From Candidatus Pantoea deserta (GTDB lineage Bacteria; Pseudomonadota; Gammaproteobacteria; Enterobacterales; Enterobacteriaceae), in NCBI RefSeq assembly GCF_003813865.1, contig NZ_RMVG01000026.1:1-54652 (forward strand): a stretch of 54,652 nucleotides of DNA. Direction: 5' to 3'. The notes beneath the pieces were generated by a model. That model ran no database searches. It saw only the letters and a list, made by a program, of their open reading frames with translations, and was not told the origin of the DNA. The position numbers and the translations under genes are program-made. Position 1 is the first letter of the stretch; the number at the start of each line of letters is the position of its first letter. Below, piece by piece: positions 8,012 to 16,389 of the stretch.

Positions 8012-8752
8012 ATGTGGAAATGGTTACACCAGCTGGCAAGGCCGGAACGGCTTTATCAGCTCTGCGGGCGTTTAATTCCCTGGTCTGGCGCGGCGGGAGC
8101 GGCGACGCTGCTGCTCGGCTGGATCTGGGGCTTTGGCTTTGCGCCAGCCGACTATCAGCAGGGCGACAGTTTCCGCATTATGTATATTCACGTTCCGGCG
8201 GCGATGTGGTCGATGGGCGTCTACGCCGCGATGGCGGTCGCCGCCTTTATCGGTCTGGTGTGGCAGATGAAGATGGCCGATCTGGTGTCAGCCGCCATGG
8301 CGCCGATCGGCGCGGTTTTTACCTTTATTGCGCTGGTTACCGGCTCCGCGTGGGGCAAACCGATGTGGGGCACATGGTGGATCTGGGATGCGCGCCTCAC
8401 GTCAGAGCTGGTGCTGCTCTTCCTTTATATGGGCGTGATGGCACTCTACCAGTCGTTTGACGACCGCCGCACGGCGGGACGCGCGGCAGGCATTCTGATT
8501 CTGGTTGGCGTGGTCAATTTGCCGATCATCCATTTTTCAGTTCAGTGGTGGAATACCCTGCATCAAGGCTCGTCAGGCATTTTACAGCAGGCCATCGCGC
8601 CGAGCATGCGTACGCCGCTGCGCTGGGCGATCCTTGGCTATCTGCTGGTGTTCGTTACCCTGACGCTGATGCGCCTGCGCAATCTGATTCTCTATACCGA
8701 ACGTCATCGCCCCTGGGTGGCTGATGTCGCCAGCGGAGGTCCTGAATCATGA
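8012..8752 (+). CDS. ccmC: Heme handling protein CcmC
   Basis: CcmC delivers heme to the chaperone CcmE at the periplasmic face of the inner membrane. The 246-residue protein has six membrane helices and the tryptophan-rich WWD motif G-K-P-M-W-G-T-W-W-I-W-D-A-R, flanked by histidines (Y-I-H-V-P early, I-H-F-S-V-Q-W later) that would hold heme. The start at 8012 (M-W-K-W) matches the E. coli N-terminus; an in-frame upstream start at 7988 adds eight unlikely residues. The stop overlaps the ccmD start as ATGA. Confidence 0.95.
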   Translation: MWKWLHQLARPERLYQLCGRLIPWSGAAGAATLLLGWIWGFGFAPADYQQGDSFRIMYIHVPAAMWSMGVYAAMAVAAFIGLVWQMKMADLVSAAMAPIGAVFTFIALVTGSAWGKPMWGTWWIWDARLTSELVLLFLYMGVMALYQSFDDRRTAGRAAGILILVGVVNLPIIHFSVQWWNTLHQGSSGILQQAIAPSMRTPLRWAILGYLLVFVTLTLMRLRNLILYTERHRPWVADVASGGPES

Positions 8753-8982
8753 CGCCGGCATTCGCCTCTCTGTCCGCCTTTTTCGCCATGGGCGGTTACG
8801 CCTTTTACGTCTGGCTGGCGGTAATCTGCACCTTAATCCCTTTCGGCGCGCTGATTGTGCATACGCTGGCGCAGCGCCGCCGCTTGCTGGCGGAGATCCG
8901 CCAGCGTCAGTCCAGGGAACGCCGCATCCGTTCGGCAAAAATGAAACAAGCCGCCGGTGAAGCGGCAGGAGATCCAATGTGA
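8749..8982 (+). CDS. ccmD: Heme exporter small subunit CcmD
   Basis: CcmD is a small single-span membrane protein that stabilises CcmABC and helps release holo-CcmE. The 77-residue product has one helix near residues 18-41 (V-W-L-A-V-I-C-T-L-I-P-F-G) followed by a strongly basic cytoplasmic tail (Q-R-R-R-L-L, R-Q-S-R-E-R-R). It overlaps ccmC and ccmE at both ends, as usual for this operon. Confidence 0.9.
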   Translation: MTPAFASLSAFFAMGGYAFYVWLAVICTLIPFGALIVHTLAQRRRLLAEIRQRQSRERRIRSAKMKQAAGEAAGDPM

Positions 8983-9464
8983 ATACTCGTCGTCGTCAGC
9001 GCCTGTACGTTGTTGTGGCGATACTGGTGGGGCTGGGCCTCGCCACTTCGCTGGTTATGTACGCGCTGCGTTCCAATATCGACCTGTTCTACACCCCAGG
9101 CGAAATTCTTTACGGCAAAGGCGAAGAGCACCAGAAGCCGGAAACCGGGCAGCGCCTGCGCGTTGGCGGCATGGTGATGCCGGGCAGCGTGAAGCGCGAT
9201 CCCAATACGCTTGCCGTCTCCTTTAAGCTCTATGACGCCAGGGGCGTGGTAAGCGTTAACTTTGAAGGCATTCTGCCGGATCTGTTCCGCGAAGGGCAGG
9301 GCGTTGTCGCTCAGGGCGTGCTGGAAGAGGGCAATCTGGTGAACGCCAGGGAGGTGCTGGCGAAGCACGACGAGAAATATACGCCGCCGGAAATTGAGGA
9401 TGCGATGAAGAAGAACCATAACAGCCCGCAGGCGCTGGCGGAACAGGCGAGAATCTCGCAATGA
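8979..9464 (+). CDS. ccmE: Heme chaperone CcmE
   Basis: CcmE binds heme covalently in the periplasm and hands it to the CcmF ligation complex. The 161-residue protein has an N-terminal anchor (residues about 8-30), the OB-fold landmarks R-S-N-I-D-L-F-Y-T-P and R-V-G-G-M-V-M-P-G-S-V, and the heme-attachment motif V-L-A-K-H-D-E-K-Y with His130 and Tyr134. It starts with GTG at 8979, overlapping the ccmD stop; the next residues (N-T-R-R-R) match the family N-terminus. It overlaps ccmF. Confidence 0.95.
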   Translation: MNTRRRQRLYVVVAILVGLGLATSLVMYALRSNIDLFYTPGEILYGKGEEHQKPETGQRLRVGGMVMPGSVKRDPNTLAVSFKLYDARGVVSVNFEGILPDLFREGQGVVAQGVLEEGNLVNAREVLAKHDEKYTPPEIEDAMKKNHNSPQALAEQARISQ

Positions 9465-11419
9465 TGCCGGAAATCGGAAGTTTTCTGCTCTGTCTGGCGA
9501 TGGGACTGGCGCTGCTGCTGAGCGTTTATCCGCTGTGGGGCGCGCTGCGCCAGGATGCCCGTTTAATGGGGCTGGCGCGTCCGCTCGCCACCGGGCTGTT
9601 TCTCTGCGTTGCCGCCGCGTTTCTGGTGCTGGTGCACGCGTTTGTCGTTAACGACTTTACCGTGGCCTACGTCGCGACTAACTCCAATACGCTGCTGCCG
9701 GTCTATTACCGCATCGCCGCCACCTGGGGAGCGCACGAAGGCTCGCTGCTGCTGTGGGTGCTGCTGCTCAGTAGCTGGACGCTGCTGGTGGCGATATTCA
9801 GTCGCGGTATGCCGCAGGATGCGCTGGCGCGCGTGCTGGCGGTGATGGGCATGATCAACCTCGGCTTTCTGCTGTTTATCATCCTCACCTCCAATCCCTT
9901 TACCCGCACGCTGCCGGACTTTCCCATCGATGGCCGCGATCTGAATCCCATGTTGCAGGACATCGGCCTGATCTTCCATCCGCCGCTGCTTTACATGGGC
10001 TACGTCGGTTTTTCGGTGGCCTTTGCCTTTGCTATCGCCTCGCTGATGGCCGGACGGCTGGATACCGCCTGGGCGCGCTGGTCGCGTCCCTGGACCACGG
10101 CGGCCTGGGTGTTTCTCACTATCGGCATCGTGCTGGGTTCGGCGTGGGCCTATTATGAGCTTGGCTGGGGAGGCTGGTGGTTCTGGGATCCGGTGGAGAA
10201 TGCCTCCTTTATGCCGTGGCTGGCGGGCACCGCGCTGATGCACTCGCTGGCGGTAACGGAAAAACGCGGCACCTTTAAAGCCTGGACCGTGCTGCTGGCG
10301 ATTACCGCCTTTTCTCTCAGCCTGCTCGGCACCTTCCTGGTGCGCTCTGGCGTGCTGGTATCGGTGCACTCCTTTGCGTCCGATCCGGCTCGCGGCATGT
10401 TTATTCTCGCCTTCCTGGTGATCGTTATCGGCAGCTCGCTGCTGCTCTACGCCATTAAAGGCGGCCAGGTGCGCAGCCGCATACAAAACGACACCTGGTC
10501 GCGCGAATCCTTTCTGCTCGGCAACAACGTCCTGCTGATCGCCGCGATGCTGGTAGTGCTGCTTGGCACGCTGTTGCCGCTGGTGCACAAACAGCTTGGT
10601 CTCGGCAGCATTTCGGTGGGCGAACCGTTTTTTAACACTCTGTTTAGCTGGCTCATGGCGCCGTTCGCGCTGATGCTGGGCATCGGGCCGCTGGTGCGCT
10701 GGCGTCGCGACGAACCGCAGAAGTTGTGGAAGCGCCTGGCGCTGGCGCTGGTGGTGACGCTGGCCTGCTCGGTGCTGCTGCCCTGGTGGTTGCAGGATCG
10801 CATCGAGGCGATGACGGTGGTGGGGCTGTTAATGTCGGTGTGGATCATTGTGCTGACGCTGATGGAGCTGCACGAGCGCGCGACCCATCGCCACGCCTTT
10901 TTCCGCGGTCTGCGTCACCTGTCGCGCAGCCACTGGGGCATGGTGCTGGGCCATCTTGGCGTCGGCGTCACAGTGATCGGCATCGCCTTTAGCACCCAGT
11001 ACAGCGTTGAACGCGACGTGCGCATGAAAGCCGGGGACAGCGTCGATATTCATCACTACCACTTTGTCTTCCGCGATGTGCATAACCTGCAAGGCCCGAA
11101 CTACAGCGGCGGCGTAGGTATTATCGACGTCAGCCGTAACGGCAAGCCGGAGGCGGTGCTGCACGCCGAGAAACGTTTTTATACCGCCGCGCGCACCATG
11201 ATGACCGAAGCGGCGATTGACGGCGGCTTTACGCGCGATCTCTATGCCGCACTGGGCGAAGAGCTGGACAACGGCTCCTGGGCAGTGCGTATCTACTACA
11301 AACCTTTTGTACGCTGGATCTGGTTCGGCGGCGTGTTTATGGCGATCGGCGGCCTGCTGTGCCTGCTCGATCCACGCTACCGCTCGCGAAAGAAAGCGGC
11401 GCGTGAGGAACGGGCATGA
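9461..11419 (+). CDS. ccmF: Cytochrome c heme ligase subunit CcmF
   Basis: CcmF takes heme from CcmE and, with CcmH and CcmI, attaches it to the CXXCH motif of apocytochromes c. The 652-residue protein has some 13-15 membrane helices, the motif W-G-A-H-E-G-S-L-L-L-W near residue 90, and the periplasmic WWD domain G-W-G-G-W-W-F-W-D-P-V-E-N near residue 240. A large periplasmic domain precedes the last helix, and the C-terminus is basic. Length is normal (E. coli 647). It overlaps ccmE by four bases and dsbE by four bases. Confidence 0.96.
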   Translation: MMPEIGSFLLCLAMGLALLLSVYPLWGALRQDARLMGLARPLATGLFLCVAAAFLVLVHAFVVNDFTVAYVATNSNTLLPVYYRIAATWGAHEGSLLLWVLLLSSWTLLVAIFSRGMPQDALARVLAVMGMINLGFLLFIILTSNPFTRTLPDFPIDGRDLNPMLQDIGLIFHPPLLYMGYVGFSVAFAFAIASLMAGRLDTAWARWSRPWTTAAWVFLTIGIVLGSAWAYYELGWGGWWFWDPVENASFMPWLAGTALMHSLAVTEKRGTFKAWTVLLAITAFSLSLLGTFLVRSGVLVSVHSFASDPARGMFILAFLVIVIGSSLLLYAIKGGQVRSRIQNDTWSRESFLLGNNVLLIAAMLVVLLGTLLPLVHKQLGLGSISVGEPFFNTLFSWLMAPFALMLGIGPLVRWRRDEPQKLWKRLALALVVTLACSVLLPWWLQDRIEAMTVVGLLMSVWIIVLTLMELHERATHRHAFFRGLRHLSRSHWGMVLGHLGVGVTVIGIAFSTQYSVERDVRMKAGDSVDIHHYHFVFRDVHNLQGPNYSGGVGIIDVSRNGKPEAVLHAEKRFYTAARTMMTEAAIDGGFTRDLYAALGEELDNGSWAVRIYYKPFVRWIWFGGVFMAIGGLLCLLDPRYRSRKKAAREERA

Positions 11420-11970
11420 ACAAGAAAATTCTCTTTATTCCGCTGATGCTATTTTTACTGCTGGCGGCGGCGCTGCTGTGGCAGCTGTCGCGCAACGCCA
11501 GCGGCGACGATCCGACGCGCCTTGAGTCGGCGCTGATCGGCAAACCGGTGCCGGTATTTAAACTGGAAGCGCTCGATCGTCCAGGCAAGATCTATGACCA
11601 GCAGATCCTGACCGACGGCAAGCCGATCCTGCTGAACGTCTGGGCGACCTGGTGTCCGACCTGCCGCGCAGAGCATCAGTATCTGAATACGCTGGCAGAG
11701 CAGGGCATCCGCGTGGTGGGTCTTAACTATAAGGACGATCGCACCAAAGCGGTCACCTGGCTGAATACGCTGGGCAATCCCTATGCGCTCAGCCTGTACG
11801 ACGGCAACGGCATGCTGGGGCTGGATCTCGGCGTTTACGGCGCGCCGGAGACTTTTCTGATCGACGGCAAAGGCATTATTCGCTACCGCCACGCGGGCGA
11901 TATGAACGCGCGCGTCTGGCAGCAGGAAGTGCTGCCGCTGTGGCAAAAATACAGCAAGGAGGGCGCGTGA
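11416..11970 (+). CDS. dsbE: Thiol:disulfide interchange protein DsbE/CcmG
   Basis: DsbE (CcmG) is a membrane-anchored periplasmic thioredoxin that keeps the apocytochrome cysteines reduced for heme ligation. The 184-residue protein has one N-terminal anchor (residues about 5-24) and a thioredoxin fold with W-C-P-T-C (Cys80 and Cys83). The glycine-rich loop G-V-Y-G-A-P-E-T contains the expected cis-proline region. It starts on the ATGA overlap with ccmF and its end overlaps the ccmH GTG start. Confidence 0.95.
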   Translation: MNKKILFIPLMLFLLLAAALLWQLSRNASGDDPTRLESALIGKPVPVFKLEALDRPGKIYDQQILTDGKPILLNVWATWCPTCRAEHQYLNTLAEQGIRVVGLNYKDDRTKAVTWLNTLGNPYALSLYDGNGMLGLDLGVYGAPETFLIDGKGIIRYRHAGDMNARVWQQEVLPLWQKYSKEGA

Positions 11971-12428
11971 AACGCTTTATCCTTCTCTTAGGCGGCCTGC
12001 TGTTCAGCGTTAGCCTGTGGGCGGCCATTGACACCTACCAGTTTGACTCTGTGGCGCAGGAAGAGCAGTACCGCGATCTCACCGCCTCGCTGCGCTGCCC
12101 AAAATGCCAGAACAACAGCATTGCCGATTCGAACGCCATGATCGCGGCGGATATGCGTCTGAAGGTCTATGAGCTGATGAAGCAGGGACAGAGCCGCCAG
12201 CAGATTATCGACTATATGGTGGCCCGCTACGGTAACTTCGTCACCTATGAACCGCCGGTCACGCCGTCGACGCTGATCCTGTGGGTAGGACCAGCGCTGT
12301 TCGCCGTACTGGGCGGGCTGATTGTTATTCTGCGCAGCCGTCAGCGTAAAACCAGCAGCGAACTGGACGACAGCGATCAACAGCGCCTTGCGGCGATACT
12401 CAAACGCGACGACGGGAAGTTGAAATGA
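11967..12428 (+). CDS. ccmH: Cytochrome c maturation protein CcmH
   Basis: CcmH is a membrane-bound thiol protein that works with DsbE/CcmG on the apocytochrome. The 153-residue protein has a signal peptide (M-K-R-F-I-L-L-L-G-G), the redox motif L-R-C-P-K-C (Cys44 and Cys47), and one membrane helix near residues 103-122. I choose the GTG at 11967, overlapping the dsbE stop, because it gives a clean signal peptide; an upstream ATG at 11940 would place nine polar residues before it. In E. coli this domain is fused to the TPR part; here they are separate genes. Confidence 0.93.
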   Translation: MKRFILLLGGLLFSVSLWAAIDTYQFDSVAQEEQYRDLTASLRCPKCQNNSIADSNAMIAADMRLKVYELMKQGQSRQQIIDYMVARYGNFVTYEPPVTPSTLILWVGPALFAVLGGLIVILRSRQRKTSSELDDSDQQRLAAILKRDDGKLK

Positions 12429-13636
12429 GCGTGTTGTGGCTAAGCATTATTATTTTACTGGCGGCGGCCAGCGCGCTGTTTCTCGCCGCGGGCTGGCGTC
12501 AGCGTCAGGCAAGCCATCGCGATCGCGATCGTCTTAATACCGACTTTTACCATCAGCGCCTGCGCGAGCTGGAAGAGGATGAGGCGCAGGGCGTTATCGG
12601 CGAGCGCGCAACCATGGTCAGTGAGTTACAGCAGACGCTGCTAACCGATGTCCCGCAGCAGGACGCCGCGCAGCCGCGCGTCAGCAGCCGGCTGGCGCTG
12701 TTGCCTGGCGTGGTGGTGCTGATCGTCGCCTCGCTTGGTATGTATCTGAAAAGCGGCGGGCTGACGCAGGTCGCCAGCTGGATTGAGGTGCAGCAGGCAT
12801 ATCCTGAGCTGCGCGCGCGGGTAATGGACCCGCAGGGAAAACCGCTGAGCATGGAAGAGCTGGCGCGCCTGCAACTGGGCCTGCGCACCGCCTTGCAGTC
12901 GGAGCCTGATAATCTCAACGACTGGACCATGCTGGGACGCCTCGGCATGGTGCTGAACAACGCCGCCAGCGCCAGTCAGGCCTTTGAGCACGCGTTGCAG
13001 CTCGCGCCGAACAATCTTTCTCTGAAACAGGACTATGCTGAAGTATTGACGCGCTCCAGCGATCCGCAGGATAACCGCCAGGCGGGACTGATGTTGCAGG
13101 ATATGCTGCAACAGGACGGCGGCAATCTGCGCACGCTCGGTCTGCTGGCGTTTAATGCTTATCAGCAGCAGCAGTACGATCGGGCGATAGAGGCCTGGCA
13201 GACGATGCTGAAGCATATTCCTGCGGACGACCCACGGCGCAGTCTGATTGCGCGCAGCATTGAGCAAGCAAAAACCGATGCGGGCCAGCAGAATACCCAG
13301 CTGGGGCTGACGGTGACGCTGACGCCAGAGGCAGAAAAAATGTTACCGCCGGGCGGAGTCATGTATATTTCTGTTTCTGACGGTGTTTCACCGGTGCCCG
13401 TGGCCGTTAAGCGCCTGCCGCTGAGCCACTTTCCGTTATCGCTTACGCTGGATGACAGCAACGCCATGATGCCGGAGCGCCTGCTTTCGGCGCAGCATCA
13501 GGTACAGGTTCGGGTGCGAATCTCCCGCGACGGCAGCGCCAGTCCGCAATCGGGCGACTGGTTTGGCCTGAGCGCAGTGACGCCCTGGGACGGTCATCAG
13601 CACATGGCTGTAGAAATTAATCAACAGCAGCCCTGA
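12425..13636 (+). CDS. ccmI: Cytochrome c biogenesis protein CcmI
   Basis: CcmI binds the C-terminus of apocytochrome c through TPR repeats and presents it to CcmF/CcmH. The 403-residue protein has two membrane helices (residues about 2-22 and 94-112), a leucine-zipper-like cytoplasmic loop between them (L-R-E-L-E-E-D-E-A), TPR repeats near residues 150-285, and a beta-rich C-terminal domain. It starts on the ATGA overlap with ccmH and ends the operon. E. coli K-12 carries an equivalent region as the C-terminal half of its single CcmH. Confidence 0.9.
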   Translation: MSVLWLSIIILLAAASALFLAAGWRQRQASHRDRDRLNTDFYHQRLRELEEDEAQGVIGERATMVSELQQTLLTDVPQQDAAQPRVSSRLALLPGVVVLIVASLGMYLKSGGLTQVASWIEVQQAYPELRARVMDPQGKPLSMEELARLQLGLRTALQSEPDNLNDWTMLGRLGMVLNNAASASQAFEHALQLAPNNLSLKQDYAEVLTRSSDPQDNRQAGLMLQDMLQQDGGNLRTLGLLAFNAYQQQQYDRAIEAWQTMLKHIPADDPRRSLIARSIEQAKTDAGQQNTQLGLTVTLTPEAEKMLPPGGVMYISVSDGVSPVPVAVKRLPLSHFPLSLTLDDSNAMMPERLLSAQHQVQVRVRISRDGSASPQSGDWFGLSAVTPWDGHQHMAVEINQQQP

Positions 13637-13671
13637 AGCGATACTTTATTAAACCGCACAGGGAGATAGCA

Positions 13672-14436
13672 ATGGCTTACCGCCTGACCAGCCTGGTCCT
13701 GGCCAGTGTCATTCTGGCCGGATGTGCCAGTTCAAAACCCGACAGCGAGGCGCCTGCGCAGCGCAGCGATCCGCTTGAGGGTTTTAACCGCACGATGTTT
13801 AACTTTAACTACAACGTGCTGGATCCGTACGTGCTGCGTCCTGTCGCGGTGGCGTGGCGCGACTATGTGCCCGTGCCGGCGCGCAGCGGCCTGAGCAACT
13901 TCCTCGGCAACCTGGAAGAGCCGGCCAGCATGGTGAACTCTATTCTGGTCGGCGAGCCGCGCCAGGCGGGGGTTCACTTTACCCGTTTCTTCCTGAACTC
14001 TATCCTGGGGCTGGGCGGTTTTATCGATGTCGCAGGCAAGGCGAATCCGGAACTGGCGCGTGAAGAGCCGCACCGTTTCGGCAGCACGCTCGGCCGTTAT
14101 GGCGTCGGCTATGGTCCTTATGTAGAGCTGCCCGCCTACGGCAGCTTTACCGTTCGCGAAGATGGCGGCGACTACGTCGATACTCTCTATCCGGTGCTGG
14201 GCTGGCTGACCTGGCCGATGTCGATCGCGAAGTGGACGCTGGAAGGCGTTGAGACGCGCGCGCAGCTGCTTGACTCGGATGCGCTGCTCAGGCAGCAGTC
14301 CGATCCCTACGCCTTTATTCGCAACGCCTATTTCCAGCGTCATGATTTTCTGGCGAATGGCGGTCGTCTGAAGCCCGAAGAGAATCCAAACGCAGGCGCG
14401 ATACAGGACGATTTAAAAGACATCGACGCGCAGTAA
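13672..14436 (+). CDS. mlaA: Outer-membrane lipid asymmetry lipoprotein MlaA
   Basis: MlaA (VacJ) removes mislocalised phospholipid from the outer leaflet of the outer membrane and passes it to the Mla pathway. The 254-residue precursor has a lipobox I-L-A-G-C with Cys18, then the family block D-P-L-E-G-F-N-R-T-M-F-N-F-N. The membrane-embedded donut region contains R-F-F-L-N-S-I-L-G-L-G-G. The C-terminus is a polar tail rich in Asp, Asn and Pro. Length is close to E. coli (251). The ribosome site GGGAG is seven bases before the start. A strong terminator follows. Confidence 0.95.
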   Translation: MAYRLTSLVLASVILAGCASSKPDSEAPAQRSDPLEGFNRTMFNFNYNVLDPYVLRPVAVAWRDYVPVPARSGLSNFLGNLEEPASMVNSILVGEPRQAGVHFTRFFLNSILGLGGFIDVAGKANPELAREEPHRFGSTLGRYGVGYGPYVELPAYGSFTVREDGGDYVDTLYPVLGWLTWPMSIAKWTLEGVETRAQLLDSDALLRQQSDPYAFIRNAYFQRHDFLANGGRLKPEENPNAGAIQDDLKDIDAQ

Positions 14437-14452
14437 CGGCGATAAATACAGT

Positions 14453-14480
14453 AATGGCGACCTCAGGGTCGCCATTTTTC
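14453..14480 (+). terminator. mlaA terminator
   Basis: A 10-base-pair stem AATGGCGACC/GGTCGCCATT with tetraloop TCAG is followed by a T run. It is a textbook intrinsic terminator 17 bases after mlaA. Its core is almost the same as the fadL-side terminator at 14701. Confidence 0.85.
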
Positions 14481-14700
14481 TTTATGCCTGCACCGAAAGT
14501 AAAACGCGTACGGCACGGGCCGAAGAGCAAAGCGTCCCGCGCCAGGGAGATAAACGCCGGGAGCGTTTTAAAAACGCATGGCGGTGGCCCGGTAACGGGC
14601 GCACCTCAGGGACAGGGTGCGTATTCGCGCTGGCCGGGGTGCCGTTTAGCGTCTTTGCGATCGGCCCGTGCCGCTCGCGCAGGCACCTTGCCGGCGTTAA
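14481..14700. repeat. Palindrome-rich intergenic segment
   Basis: No gene is supported here. Several inverted repeats are visible. An outer, imperfect pair is CGGCACGGGCCG (near 14510-14522) with CGGCCCGTGCCG (near 14661-14674), and the bases next to it also partly pair. Inner hairpins are GCCCG...CGGGC near 14588-14600 and GCGCACC...GGGTGCG near 14599-14622. The segment could fold into one long branched hairpin. It resembles intergenic repetitive palindromic elements, but I cannot name a family. Confidence 0.5.
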
Positions 14701-14730
14701 AAAAATGGCGACCTTCAGGTCGCCATTTTT
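14701..14730 (-). terminator. fadL terminator, bidirectional
   Basis: The arms AAAAATGGCGACCT and AGGTCGCCATTTTT form a perfect 14-base-pair stem with a two-base loop. It has T runs in both directions, so it can end fadL on the minus strand and also block reading from the left. Confidence 0.85.
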
Positions 14731-14744
14731 CCAGACTTCTTTTG

Positions 14745-16028
14745 TCAGAACTTGTAGTTAAAGTTCGCGCCGTACAGCCAGGCTTTACCGACGGAGTTAA
14801 AGGTGTAAGGGCCTTCTTCCACCGTCACGTGCTGGCCGTGCATATAAGACACGCCCACATCGACCGAGGCATCCTGATTAAAGGCGTAGGACGCGCCGGC
14901 GCTCAGCCAGAGGCGATCCTGGTCCGGGATAGAGATAGAGCGTTTGTCTGCCGGAACCGGGCTGTCGTCAAAAGCGATACCGGTGCGGAAGGTCCAGTTC
15001 TCATCATAGAAATAGGTGGTGCCCAGCGCGATACGGTAGGCGTCCTTAAAGCTCTCATCTTTATAGAACAGCGTCTGACCGCTGGAACCGGTGGCTTTCA
15101 GCTCCTCGAACTGGCTCCAGCTGGTATAGGCCAGGCTGTAGTGCACCGCCCACTGCGGCGCCACTTTATGCCAGCCGGATACTTCCCACATTTCCGGCAG
15201 GTTCAGCGTCAGCGCGCCCGGAATGGTGGAGCCGCCGGTGGCATAGGGCAGGCCTAAATTCGCGGCCTGATTAACGGCGTTGATGGCGGTCGGCAGGCTG
15301 CTCTTATAGTCGCCGTCAAAGTCGATCTTCACTTCCGAACGATAGGTAAAGCCAAAGCGGTTATTCTGATCGACTTCATACAGAATACCGGCGTTCCAGC
15401 CGTAACCCCATTCGTCGCCCTTCAGATGCGCCACCTGGGTATCCGCAGGAAGGCGCAGCGCCGCGCCGGCTTCACCGGCATAGCGTTCAATCTTGGCGCG
15501 TGCGTAGACCGCGTCGAAGCCGACGCCGACGCTAAAATGCTCATTCAGGCGATAGGCGGTGCTGAGGTTAAAATTGCCGGTCATCAGATCGGTTTTGCCG
15601 CCGTAACCGCCTGCGGTATAGCCGTCATTGAATTCGGTCGCCAGACCGTAGTTAGAGGTTGCGGACGCGCCAATCCACCACTGATCGTTAATGGGCTGCA
15701 CGTAGTGAATATTGGGGATCCACTGCGTCGGCGCGATATTGCTGGCATCGAGGCTGCGGCCGGTCGGGCTGGTGCCGGTAATATCCACGTCCGGGTCGAT
15801 AAATACCGCGCCAACCGAAATCGCCGGGCGATCCATTAACGCCATCGTCGCCGGGTTGCGGCTGGCCGAGGCGGCGGTATCGCCCATCGCCCCTTCGCCT
15901 GAATAGGCGCGGCCCAGCCCCACAGAGGAAAATTCGTTTAGCTGAAAGCCCGCTGCGTATAACTGTGTAGAAACAAGCGCCACTGCGGCCGCTACGGCCG
16001 ATTTTGCGAACAGGTTTTTATGGCTCAT
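14745..16028 (-). CDS. fadL: Long-chain fatty acid outer-membrane channel FadL
   Basis: FadL is a 14-strand beta-barrel that moves long-chain fatty acids across the outer membrane through a lateral opening. The 427-residue precursor has a 25-residue signal peptide ending L-Y-A-A, and the mature protein begins with the FadL plug N-terminus G-F-Q-L-N-E-F-S-S. Other family landmarks are S-N-Y-G-L-A-T-E-F-N-D, the strand G-W-N-A-G-I-L-Y-E-V-D-Q-N-N-R, and a final aromatic strand ending N-Y-K-F. Start 16028 (M-S-H-K) is preferred over GTG 16034 by ribosome-site spacing and E. coli similarity. FadR sites lie upstream. Compared with E. coli FadL the loop around residues 180-200 is shorter. Confidence 0.96.
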   Translation of the reverse strand: MSHKNLFAKSAVAAAVALVSTQLYAAGFQLNEFSSVGLGRAYSGEGAMGDTAASASRNPATMALMDRPAISVGAVFIDPDVDITGTSPTGRSLDASNIAPTQWIPNIHYVQPINDQWWIGASATSNYGLATEFNDGYTAGGYGGKTDLMTGNFNLSTAYRLNEHFSVGVGFDAVYARAKIERYAGEAGAALRLPADTQVAHLKGDEWGYGWNAGILYEVDQNNRFGFTYRSEVKIDFDGDYKSSLPTAINAVNQAANLGLPYATGGSTIPGALTLNLPEMWEVSGWHKVAPQWAVHYSLAYTSWSQFEELKATGSSGQTLFYKDESFKDAYRIALGTTYFYDENWTFRTGIAFDDSPVPADKRSISIPDQDRLWLSAGASYAFNQDASVDVGVSYMHGQHVTVEEGPYTFNSVGKAWLYGANFNYKF

Positions 16029-16120
16029 GACCACAACCTCATATGAATTATTATTAAACTGTAATTGTTACATGGCGTAACAAGGGTCGGCGGATTGTAG
16101 GGACTGACCAAAAGCATACA

Positions 16121-16154
16121 AATCAGACCAGTGCCGCAAGTATAGGTCTGACCT
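16121..16154 (-). promoter_or_regulatory. Two FadR operators upstream of fadL
   Basis: Two FadR-like sites are 12 bases apart. AGGTCTGACCT (16144-16154) is a perfect interrupted palindrome. AATCAGACCAGT (16121-16132) reads ACTGGTCTGATT on the fadL strand. E. coli fadL carries two FadR sites of similar sequence and spacing. FadR bound here should repress fadL when acyl-CoA is low. Confidence 0.8.
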
Positions 16155-16281
16155 GTGTGCATGTTGCAATATTGTTTTTAAAATATTTCTAAAATGATCA
16201 GCAGATTTACGATCTGCTTAACAAAATAGAGGGAGCAGTGCCCAGCATAGCGGCTCTAATTTGTTTTGGATCAAATTTTAT

Positions 16282-16297
16282 TGTGATATTCGTCACT
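16282..16297 (+). promoter_or_regulatory. CRP site between fadL and yfcZ
   Basis: TGTGA-N6-TCACT matches the CRP consensus in nine of ten key bases. It lies in the divergent fadL/yfcZ spacer, about 90 bases before yfcZ and 250 before fadL. Catabolite control of fadL is known in E. coli. Which gene it serves here is not decided by the sequence. Confidence 0.6.
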
Positions 16298-16389
16298 TAG
16301 CGAGTCTGACATAGCGCGCCATCGGCAGGAAGCGTAAAATTCTGGTCGTGAATCCAGACCCTGAACAGGTTTATCGCCGGGAGAGAACA

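Noticed and set aside
9563..10588. A 341-codon minus-strand open frame
   Set aside because: It is antisense to ccmF and made largely of Gln, Arg and His; no domain is recognisable.
14454..15257. A 267-codon plus-strand open frame
   Set aside because: It runs through a terminator, the palindromic segment and antisense fadL; it has no ribosome site or family features.
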